Made by a program: the position numbers and the translations under genes | Source: an uncultured Prevotellaceae bacterium | GTDB taxonomy: Bacteria > Bacteroidota > Bacteroidia > Bacteroidales > Bacteroidaceae | Direction of reading: 5' to 3' | Assembly: GCA_902800435.1 (NCBI GenBank) | Contig: CADCEQ010000098.1 | Span: forward strand, 1 to 7,461 | Length of the DNA: 7,461 bases | Shown: positions 1-5,381 of the stretch, in pieces | Numbering within the stretch: the stretch's first letter is position 1 | Layout: each line of letters opens with the position of its first letter | The notes under the pieces: generated by a model | Seen by the model: the letters and a program-made list of their open reading frames with translations, nothing else | The model's database searches: none | What the model was told of the DNA's origin: nothing

Positions 1-21
1 CTGTTCCTTTGTTCGATTATC

Positions 22-49
22 ATTATAGCACCGCTTTTAGCACTGTCAA
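22..49 (-). promoter_or_regulatory. SigmaA-type promoter of a heat-shock operon lying off the left edge
   Basis: On the minus strand a perfect -35 TTGACA (49-44) is followed, after a 16-base spacer, by a perfect -10 TATAAT (27-22). Transcription would start near position 15 and run leftward out of the window. The start codon of the driven gene is not visible; an AAAGGA a few bases from the window edge could be its ribosome-binding site or just leader. The -35 lies inside the CIRCE operator, so HrcA bound there would block RNA polymerase. Confidence 0.88.
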
Positions 50-63
50 GAGGAGAGTGCTAA
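37..63. promoter_or_regulatory. CIRCE element, HrcA repressor operator
   Basis: The inverted repeat TTAGCACTG-N9-GAGTGCTAA matches the CIRCE consensus TTAGCACTC-N9-GAGTGCTAA with a single deviation, G instead of C at position 45. The arms extend outward by two more bases (TTTTAGCACT at 35-44 and AGTGCTAAAA at 56-65). CIRCE is the established binding site of the heat-shock repressor HrcA, which is kept active by GroEL, and it normally precedes groESL or hrcA-grpE-dnaK-dnaJ. It overlaps the leftward promoter, so the regulated operon should lie just left of this window. CIRCE followed by TTGACA/TATAAT fits Bacillota best. Confidence 0.93.
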
Positions 64-116
64 AAGTGTGTGAACAATCATTACATATTTTGTTAACTCG
101 TATTCTTTTCGCACAA

Positions 117-1046
117 TTATAGCTTTGGCAGAAGGTCTCTGCGCTTTTGCAGCACAGCTTGTTTCTCTTCTACTTCGTGCTTAAGTGCTTTCATTTCGTC
201 GCTTGCGGTGTCCTCCTGGTACAGCAGATCGATCAGCGCCTCCTGCTTTTCGATGATTGTGTTTTTGACCATAGCGGTGGGTTCAAGATTCACTTCGACC
301 TCGTGCTTTACTTCGGCTACGCGTAGCTCGGCCTCCAGGCGAAGCCGCTCGGTCTCAGCTTTGATTGCTTCCACACGTGCGGCAATACGTTCTGTCCGGT
401 AAAGGACCTCCGGATAAGCTTCCGCAAAACGGCGATGGAAGAAGGAGCGATCGTTCAGTAACAGACGAATCTCTTTGTTAATCGCCTCTGTGTCGTCCGC
501 CTCGCTGTTCTCGACGCCGGTCTTAACCAGCTTCAGAACGAAGTGGGACATCACATAGTCCGCCGTAAAGATGCTAGACAAAATAATAGCCAAGGTCTCC
601 CGCAGAATGAAGCTCAAGTGTCCAGAAAGACGCAGCAGCAGAGGATTGATCATTTCTACGATCAAGACTCCGCCCAGGCCAAAGAGGATCAAATTCCCTA
701 TCCATACACGGCCGTGCAGATTCATGGGCTTTTGACTGTAATCCCACCAGCGGGCATGGAATCGTTTCTCAAGAACAAAGCTCGTCATATACTCAACGAC
801 GCCGCATAAAATAAACGAAACCATGAATGTTGTACCGACAGAGGATTCCAATGGTGAAAGCCCTTTGACCGCGATTGTGATCAGGGCCGCACCTGAGCCA
901 TAAATCGGCAACCACGGTCCTGTAAGGAAACCGCGGTTGATGAACCGATGGAACTGGAAATACTTCAGAGTGACTTCAATACACCAACCGAGAAAAGCGT
1001 ATGCGAAAAACAGCAATATGAGATTGATAAGGCTTTCTGCCGTCAT
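117..1046 (-). CDS. CmpB-family membrane protein (putative ABC-transporter type IV) with coiled-coil tail
   Basis: A 309-residue protein. Hydrophobic segments lie at about residues 5-27, 41-61, 72-92, 113-133 and 150-172, giving roughly five membrane spans. Residues 190-309 are highly charged and helical, a likely cytoplasmic coiled coil. The N-terminal half carries the signatures of the family Pfam calls putative ABC-transporter type IV (CmpB-like): LGWCIEV near 19-25, RGFLTGPWLPIYG near 38-50, and EYMTSFVLEKRFHARWWDYS at 85-104 followed by NLHGR. Despite the family name there is no ATPase domain or partner nearby, so transport is not shown and the function is unknown. The start is well supported: AAAGGAG sits 8 bases before the ATG. 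It is last in the three-gene operon, 51 bases after the hydrolase gene. No clear terminator separates its stop from the CIRCE promoter. Confidence 0.85.
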   Translation of the reverse strand: MTAESLINLILLFFAYAFLGWCIEVTLKYFQFHRFINRGFLTGPWLPIYGSGAALITIAVKGLSPLESSVGTTFMVSFILCGVVEYMTSFVLEKRFHARWWDYSQKPMNLHGRVWIGNLILFGLGGVLIVEMINPLLLRLSGHLSFILRETLAIILSSIFTADYVMSHFVLKLVKTGVENSEADDTEAINKEIRLLLNDRSFFHRRFAEAYPEVLYRTERIAARVEAIKAETERLRLEAELRVAEVKHEVEVNLEPTAMVKNTIIEKQEALIDLLYQEDTASDEMKALKHEVEEKQAVLQKRRDLLPKL

Positions 1047-1097
1047 TATCTGAACTCCTTTGTATGGACATCAATGTAATGCATATGCATGAATTCA

Positions 1098-2183
1098 TCA
1101 TCGTTTTCTTTTGCTGCGAAAATCGGCAAAATAGTTAGAGATCAAAGTGAGCGCGAACTTTTGCACTTCTTTGTCCTGTCTTAGAGATTGAGCGATCTCC
1201 AAAGCGTGGCGAAGTTTGATCTCTGTCAAATCTGTAAGAGTAAAAGCTCCGGTAGATGTCATGATCTGAAAGAAGTCCTCGATGAAGGTCTCCCGCTCCT
1301 CCAGACTCATTCCTGCAAGCGTCTCGTTCATGGCTTTTTTAAACATTGCACTGCTTGAACTCAGTTCTTCCGAGCGCACAAAGCCAGTGCCGAGTACTTC
1401 CCATGTAAAGCCATCATGTGCTCTGGCGCCAAAGCAAGTACTTGTGACTATTTCAGGATCTTTGCCCGTTGAGAGCAACAAACCGACAATAGAGTTCTGC
1501 GGGATCAGAGAATGAAGTTTCGGTAAAAGCCTGCGATATCCTTCCTGATTTAAAAAGTCTTCCCGAAAACCGGGTCCGTCAAAACTGTAAACGCTGATGA
1601 TCCGATCCTGGAGATCCTGCGGGAGCATCGAAGAAGCATAAACGGCAAGATTCCCACCTTTGGAGTGCCCACACACGATAAAGCTGCCATCATAAGCATC
1701 CATTGCCCAGCGAAGATAACGCAGGGCGTCTTCCTGCGCTGGGATCGTATCGATGATGGACATGCGGAAGTTTTCTTTCCAGGCAAAGATATTGTCATCA
1801 GTACCACGGAATGTAATAAATCGAGTGCCGTCAGGAATCTGGACCGTCAGTGCCGAAAACTGTTCCGCATTGTCAATATTATCAACCCTTCTGTAGCCAG
1901 AAAGCATCAGAGAACGAAAGCGAGGAACTGATGGCAGCCGATAAAAACTATCGAGAACTAACGGAGATGTCGCGATTCCAAGAGAGACACTGTCGTTTCC
2001 GACATGTGCACGATAAGCTTCAACGACCTCAACCAGATCTGCTTCCTGTTCATCCTCAGGAACTATGCCTGTCAGATCCGGACACCCGATTTTGGAGATG
2101 AGGTAGTAATCCGCTTCATTGGCAGGGCTGTTCATAAAACTCAGATCTCCGCGCCAGTCCAAATAATCAAAGAGATCAGCCAT
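1098..2183 (-). CDS. DUF2974/Mbeg1-like alpha/beta-hydrolase (lipase-like)
   Basis: A 361-residue cytoplasmic-looking protein with no signal peptide. The nucleophile elbow is CGHSKGG at about 171-177, a G-x-S-x-G motif with Ser174 as likely nucleophile. Upstream is FRGTDDNIFAWKENF (125-139), resembling the oxyanion region of class 3 lipases. Candidates for the other triad residues are Asp202 in SFDGPGF and His256 in HDGFTW. This pattern fits the Bacillota family annotated as DUF2974 or Mbeg1-like, whose substrate is not known to me; an esterase or lipase-type activity is inference. Start choice: AAAGGAAG lies 7 bases before the ATG. The gene begins 21 bases after the dehydrogenase stop and precedes the CmpB gene, so all three are probably co-transcribed. 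The C terminus ends in a basic run, RSKRKR. Confidence 0.85.
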   Translation of the reverse strand: MADLFDYLDWRGDLSFMNSPANEADYYLISKIGCPDLTGIVPEDEQEADLVEVVEAYRAHVGNDSVSLGIATSPLVLDSFYRLPSVPRFRSLMLSGYRRVDNIDNAEQFSALTVQIPDGTRFITFRGTDDNIFAWKENFRMSIIDTIPAQEDALRYLRWAMDAYDGSFIVCGHSKGGNLAVYASSMLPQDLQDRIISVYSFDGPGFREDFLNQEGYRRLLPKLHSLIPQNSIVGLLLSTGKDPEIVTSTCFGARAHDGFTWEVLGTGFVRSEELSSSSAMFKKAMNETLAGMSLEERETFIEDFFQIMTSTGAFTLTDLTEIKLRHALEIAQSLRQDKEVQKFALTLISNYFADFRSKRKR

Positions 2184-2204
2184 GAAAAATCTTCCTTTCT
2201 TCAG

Positions 2205-3110
2205 CTACTCCTTAATTCCAAGCGCAGCAAAAACGGAATCGACCACTGCATGTCCCGTGCGTTCCATCGCTTCGTACGTGCTTCCCGCAACGTGCATGCC
2301 CGCGAGGAAGTTATCCAATCCGAACAGTGGGTTATCCACGGACGGCGGCTGTTCCTCGAAGACGTCCAGTCCTGCCGCGGAAATCCGCCCCTCCGTCAGC
2401 GCCTCATACAGCGCGCTCTCGTCGACCAGACCCCCACGTGCTGTGTTGACTAGGATCAGCCTGGTATTGGCATGCTGAAGGACTTCCGTATCGATCATAT
2501 GCCATGTATCATCCGTCAGAAAGCAGTGCAGGCTCACGTAGTCACAGGATTGGAACAGCTCTTTTAGGTCTGTGACGGGCTGAAACCCAAGCACGCTTAT
2601 CTCCTCGGGTGTACGGTGCGGATTATAGCAGAACACTTCCATGCGAAAGCCGTCTCTTGCGATCTGTGCGACCTCGTGCGCAATATGCCCGCTTCCAATC
2701 AGCCCGAGCTTTTTCCCGCTCATCTCGATGCCGACTGTCTCGGACATCCCGAATCTGGGCAGCTGACCAGCATGGGTTTTCTTATCGATGTAATTGACCT
2801 TGCGGGACAGATCCAGCATCATGGCAACGGCAAATTCCGCCACGGAACGGGCGTTGCTGCCCGGCGTGTTTTTCACGGAGATCCCCGCCTCTTTCGCCGC
2901 CTCCACGTCGATCCGGTCAAGACCCACACCGTGCTGCTGAATGAGCTTGCAGCGTGTTGCTTTTCTGATCACATCACCATGACAGTACTGCTGGCGGACG
3001 ATGATGGCATCCAGTTCCTCCGGATGGTCAAAGTTGTCCACAAGCTCCACGTATCGCTTCAGCCGTTCGACAGCCGATGGTGCGATCGGGTCATTCAGAT
3101 AGACTTTCAT
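2205..3110 (-). CDS. D-isomer-specific 2-hydroxyacid dehydrogenase, NAD(P)-dependent
   Basis: A 301-residue protein when started at the ATG at 3110, preceded by AAAGGAG about 10 bases upstream. An in-frame ATG at 3164 would add 18 basic residues but lacks support. The fold is the usual one: a split catalytic domain with a central Rossmann domain. The nucleotide loop is GSGHIA (139-144), in which the last Gly of GxGxxG is Ala. The substrate/catalytic Arg is Arg225 (NTARGGLVD) and the catalytic His is His273 (HVAGSTYEA, as in the PGDH-like SPHIGGST). The catalytic acid position, 29 residues after the Arg as in E. coli SerA, is Gln254 (DVFEEQPP) rather than Glu. The cofactor-specificity residue after beta-2 is Asn163 (CYNPHR) rather than Asp, so NADP use is possible. 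The family reduces 2-oxoacids to D-2-hydroxyacids. The substrate is not predictable, and there is no C-terminal ACT domain, so it is not a long SerA. It is first gene of the operon. Confidence 0.92.
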   Translation of the reverse strand: MKVYLNDPIAPSAVERLKRYVELVDNFDHPEELDAIIVRQQYCHGDVIRKATRCKLIQQHGVGLDRIDVEAAKEAGISVKNTPGSNARSVAEFAVAMMLDLSRKVNYIDKKTHAGQLPRFGMSETVGIEMSGKKLGLIGSGHIAHEVAQIARDGFRMEVFCYNPHRTPEEISVLGFQPVTDLKELFQSCDYVSLHCFLTDDTWHMIDTEVLQHANTRLILVNTARGGLVDESALYEALTEGRISAAGLDVFEEQPPSVDNPLFGLDNFLAGMHVAGSTYEAMERTGHAVVDSVFAALGIKE

Positions 3111-3208
3111 TTGCTTCTGTCTCCTTTTTGGAGGGCATTTTACGTCTCGATATTGTCCAATCAAAGGATATTCTGGTTCAAGCCGAGAAAAAGATTCCGG
3201 ACGGCAGT

Positions 3209-3238
3209 ATTATACCATGGAGCAGGGATAGAATCCAG
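3209..3238 (-). promoter_or_regulatory. Extended -10 promoter of the dehydrogenase-hydrolase-CmpB operon
   Basis: On the minus strand TGG-TATAAT gives a perfect -10 hexamer (3214-3209) with an extended TGn element. The -35 region 17 bases upstream reads TGGATT, a poor match, as is common for extended -10 promoters. Transcription would begin near 3202, leaving a leader of about 90 bases before the dehydrogenase ATG. I see no obvious riboswitch or attenuator in that leader. Confidence 0.6.
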
Positions 3239-3281
3239 CCGAAAAGAGTGAAGAAAACAATATGGCGGCAAAAAATGATAA

Positions 3282-3309
3282 TGACCGGTCGATATAAGGT
3301 GACCGGTCA
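3282..3309. repeat. Two GACCGGTC palindromes, possible operator or hairpin
   Basis: TGACCGGTC (3282-3290) and TGACCGGTCA (3300-3309) lie 18 bases apart start to start. Each contains the self-complementary 8-mer GACCGGTC. Together they can also fold into one 9-bp stem (TGACCGGTC with GACCGGTCA) and a 10-base loop. On the minus strand the stem is followed by TTATCATTTTTT, so a weak terminator is possible. Alternatively, spaced palindromes of this type resemble operators of dimeric repressors such as TetR-family proteins. They sit about 70 bases upstream of the operon's -10, further than a simple repressor site would be expected. Confidence 0.55.
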
Positions 3310-3350
3310 ATTTTATACTCTTCAGTTTTTAACAGTTTTGCTTTTGCACC

Positions 3351-3378
3351 GTAAAACGGGCAAGGCGAAAAAAGCCCG
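3351..3378 (-). terminator. Weak second hairpin behind the PepSY terminator
   Basis: On the minus strand CGGGC (3378-3374) can pair with GCCCG (3361-3357) around a 12-base loop, followed by TTTTAC. With only five base pairs it is at best a backup terminator. Confidence 0.3.
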
Positions 3379-3388
3379 AAATATAAGG

Positions 3389-3448
3389 GAAAAACAAACA
3401 GTGCGGGAACCGATTTTGATAATAATGTTCGAAATCGGTTGCCGCACT
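3389..3448 (-). terminator. Rho-independent terminator of the PepSY gene
   Basis: Reading the minus strand, AGTGCGG (3448-3442) pairs with CCGCACT (3406-3400), and AACCGATTT (3440-3432) pairs with AAATCGGTT (3416-3408). The two helices are separated by a single opposed base pair mismatch (3441/3407), giving 16 paired bases and a 15-base loop. The T-rich tract TGTTTGTTTTT (3399-3389) follows at once. The hairpin begins two bases after the PepSY stop codon. Confidence 0.9.
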
Positions 3449-3449
3449 A

Positions 3450-3737
3450 CTAATCTGTGGTTGCCGATAAAATCTCTCCGGTATAAGCATTGATCCTGTA
3501 TTCATATTCGGCTCTGCCGGATTCGAAATCGACCTCATACCAGGCGGAAGAAAGCGTTTTTTCCAGCTCAATGTCGATGTCGGTCACTTCATCGGATGAT
3601 AATCCGGCATCCTCCAGAGCAGCTTGAAGCGCGGCGTTTTTCCCTATCTTTTTACTGCCCCCAAAGGCACATCCGCAAACGGAAACGACAAGGGCAAGAA
3701 TAAGAACTGGCAGACTGTAAGAAGCGCCATAATGCAC
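3450..3737 (-). CDS. PepSY-domain lipoprotein, 5' end possibly replaced
   Basis: Up to 95 residues. Residues 9-22 form a hydrophobic signal segment ending in a lipobox-like VCGC with Cys23 as the likely lipidated residue; Cys at -2 is unusual. Residues 30-95 match a single PepSY domain: an AALQAALEDAGL helix, then ITDIDIEL-like beta strands, AWYEVDF, and the closing YEYRINAYTGEIL. PepSY lipoproteins act on the outer face of the membrane and are thought to bind or inhibit peptidases; the target here is unknown. The only available in-frame start is a GTG at 3737, directly abutting AGGAGG with no spacer. That same ribosome-binding site is ideally placed for an ATG at 3730 in another frame. The true N terminus, perhaps M-basic-YSLPV, may therefore have been lost at a join near 3720-3730. 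Confidence 0.75.
   Translation of the reverse strand: MHYGASYSLPVLILALVVSVCGCAFGGSKKIGKNAALQAALEDAGLSSDEVTDIDIELEKTLSSAWYEVDFESGRAEYEYRINAYTGEILSATTD
3644..3730 (-). other. Short out-of-frame reading frame behind a good RBS
   Basis: GGAGG followed by six bases and ATG at 3730 would be a textbook start, but the frame runs only 28 codons to a TAG at 3646-3644, entirely within the PepSY gene in another frame. Most likely the start site belongs to a different gene whose body is missing because of a join here. A real 28-residue peptide is unlikely. Confidence 0.35.
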
Positions 3738-3741
3738 CTCC

Positions 3742-3906
3742 TCAGTTGGAGACGTCGCACTGAAGCGTAAGAATGCTGTCGATTTCAGAGGCGGAAAGAT
3801 AGATGACCTTGCCGGTCTTGTTGAACGTGACGGGGTTGCCGTCCTTGTCCTGGGCGTACCAGGTATAGGTCATTTCCTGGGCCTCCGTCGCCGCGGCCCA
3901 GGCGTC
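3742..3906 (-). CDS. C-terminal fragment of an Ig-like protein, truncated at its 5' side
   Basis: In a frame different from both trkH and PepSY, about 55 residues read W-A-A-A-T-E-A, then TYTWYAQDKDGNP, TGKVIYLSASEID and LTLQCDVSN before a TGA at 3744-3742. The alternation of strands, the YTWY tryptophan and the late Cys resemble an immunoglobulin-like or phage tail-type accessory domain. The frame is open up to 3930, but the first few codons overlap the trkH coding sequence, so the 5' boundary is uncertain. A ribosome-binding site and an ATG follow the stop directly, as in a compact operon. I cannot name the parent protein; a Bacillota prophage structural protein is one possibility. Confidence 0.45.
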   Translation of the reverse strand, partial: DAWAAATEAQEMTYTWYAQDKDGNPVTFNKTGKVIYLSASEIDSILTLQCDVSN

Positions 3907-4069
3907 GGAATCCCACGCCGCCCAGCACGGTCACTGCGATGGAGATAAGAAAGGCCAGCATGTCTTTCTCGTGCAGGTAGATGGAGAGGCCAAGACACCA
4001 CAGCATCATGGCCGCCTCGATGAAGAGCAGCGTGCCGATGATTTTGTATATAATCTTGAAGTTGATCAT
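3900..4069 (-). pseudogene. trkH: trkH, potassium uptake membrane subunit, 5' fragment only
   Basis: The ATG at 4069 lies 15 bases after the trkA stop. The first 50 or so residues (MINFKIIYKIIGTLLFIEAA, then an LHEKDMLAFLISIAVTVLGG segment) match the N terminus of Bacteroidota TrkH, including the first two membrane helices. TrkH is the K+-translocating subunit of the Trk system and is normally around 480-500 residues. Beyond about 3915 the frame continues as Gly/Arg/Gln-rich sequence to a stop at 3785, which is the shadow of the Ig-like frame and not TrkH. The gene is thus cut off by a join between about 3895 and 3920 and cannot be functional as shown. Confidence 0.8.
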
Positions 4070-4084
4070 CGCTTGCCGGTGCCG

Positions 4085-5381
4085 TTATTTGAAGAATTTC
4101 TCTATTTTCGACATGTTGATGTCGTGGCAGAACACCACCACCGAGTCGCCGGCCTGTATCTGCGTGCCGCCGCTCACCAGCTGGCCCTCGCCGTTGCGCA
4201 CCAGACCGCCTATCGTGGTGCCCTTGGGCAGCCCCAGTTCAAACACCCGCTTGCGCGTCACCTTCGAGTTGGGCATGGCGGTGAACTCGGCCACATCGGC
4301 GTTGGCCGACATGAGGAAGTGGATGTTGTTCACGTCGGCGGATGATGGTGCCGATATCGAGACTCTCGGCCATGCTGGCGTAGTCGAAATTCTCCACCAT
4401 GGCCACCGTCTTGCGCACACCCATGCGTTTGGCGGTGAGGCAGGCCAGGATGTTGGTCTCGGCGTTGCCCGTCAGGGCCACGAAGGCCTGGGTGTTCTTG
4501 ATGCCCTCCTCCAGGAGCAGTCCTATGTCGCGGCCGTCGCCGTGTATCACCATGGCGCGGTCGGTGTCGATAATCTCGTTGAGTTGCTCGCAGCGGGCCT
4601 CGTTGCTCTCGAATATCTTGATTTTCATGTATTCGGGCATCAGTGTGGTGGCGCGTGCAGCCGTGGCTCCGCCGCCCATAATCATCACGTTTTTCACGTC
4701 TACATAGTGCTCCTTGCCCACAATCTTGCGGATGAAGGGTATGTAGTTGCGTGTGGTCATGAAGTAGGCGATGTCGTTGAGCGAGAGCACATCGTCGCCG
4801 CGCGGTATGATGGTCTCGTTGCCGTGCTTGATAGCTACGATGTGATAGGGCGACTCGGGCTTGCACAGGTCCTTGAGGGGCTGGTTGAGCACCTGACAGG
4901 TATCGCGCAGCTTGATGCCGAGCATGATGAGGGCACCGTCGTGCACCTCCCAGCGCTGGCGCACCCACGACATTTTCAGACCGTTGGCGATATCGTAGGC
5001 AGCCAGGTTCTCGGGGTTGATGAGCGAGGTGATGCCCACATTGTTGAACACGCTGCGCAGTTTGGGGTCGGTATACTCGAAGTTGTCCACCTTGGCCACG
5101 GTGCGCTTGGCGCCCAGGGCCTTGGCCAGCATGCAGGCGTTCATATTGAGGTTCTCATCGGGGGTGACGGCGATGAAGAGGTCGGCGCCGTTCACGCCGG
5201 CGTCTTTCAGGGTGCGCAGTCTTGACGCCGAGGCCTGTATCGTCATAAGGTCGTAGTCGTTGTTGATGCTCGAGAGCCGTTCCTCGTCGGAGTCGATGAG
5301 CACGGTGTCGTGGTTGTTGCGCGACAGCAACTTGGCCAGATGGGTACCGATGGCGTAGGCGCCTACAATGATGATTTTCAT
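4085..5381 (-). pseudogene. trkA: trkA, Trk potassium uptake regulatory subunit, broken by out-of-frame deletion
   Basis: TrkA is the cytoplasmic nucleotide-binding subunit that gates TrkH. The order is RCK_N (about 1-120), RCK_C (about 140-220), a second RCK_N (about 230-345) and a second RCK_C. The first 347 codons (5381-4341) are in frame and end in SLDIGTII. From 4339 a different frame resumes with ADVNNIHFLMSANADVAEF and runs to the natural end KIEKFFK at 4085 (84 codons). Relatives have about 16 more residues here (NKK...IYQMLLD-like), so about 47 bases appear lost, leaving one odd base at 4340. Without correction, translation ends at 4239 after 380 residues, lacking the second RCK_C. 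The first nucleotide loop reads GAYAIG (7-12), with Tyr where GxGxxG has Gly; Asp30 ends beta-2. The start overlaps the dxs stop as ATGA. Confidence 0.88.

Larger units (their letters stand above)
3111..3449. other. Gene-free intergenic region between PepSY gene and dehydrogenase
   Basis: This stretch of about 340 bases holds no convincing ORF on either strand. Reading along the minus strand it contains the PepSY terminator, a second weak GC hairpin (3378-3357), the GACCGGTC palindrome pair, an A/T-rich tract, the extended -10 promoter and the untranslated leader of the dehydrogenase gene. Everything visible is consistent with the end of one transcription unit and the start of the next. Confidence 0.7.

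Noticed and set aside
1079..1098. Overlapping palindromes ATGCATATGCAT and ATGAATTCAT between the hydrolase and CmpB genes
   Set aside because: They are short and A/T-rich in a 51-base intra-operon gap, with no T-tract or GC stem to suggest a terminator and no second copy in the window. Chance is sufficient.
3111..3164. An 18-residue N-terminal extension of the dehydrogenase from the ATG at 3164
   Set aside because: The extension is basic and not family-like. AAAGGAG lies before the ATG at 3110, and MKVYLND is the normal first beta strand.
3785..3900. Extension of the trkH frame (Gly/Arg/Gln-rich) as a genuine protein tail
   Set aside because: The composition changes abruptly and the alternative frame encodes a structured Ig-like sequence across the same bases, so the tail is read-through into foreign sequence.
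3981..5225. A 414-codon open frame on the plus strand, opposite trkA
   Set aside because: Its translation is rich in His, Val, Gly and Ala with no recognisable motif, and it lies antisense to a clearly conserved TrkA frame. G+C-rich codon use on the minus strand produces such stop-free shadows.
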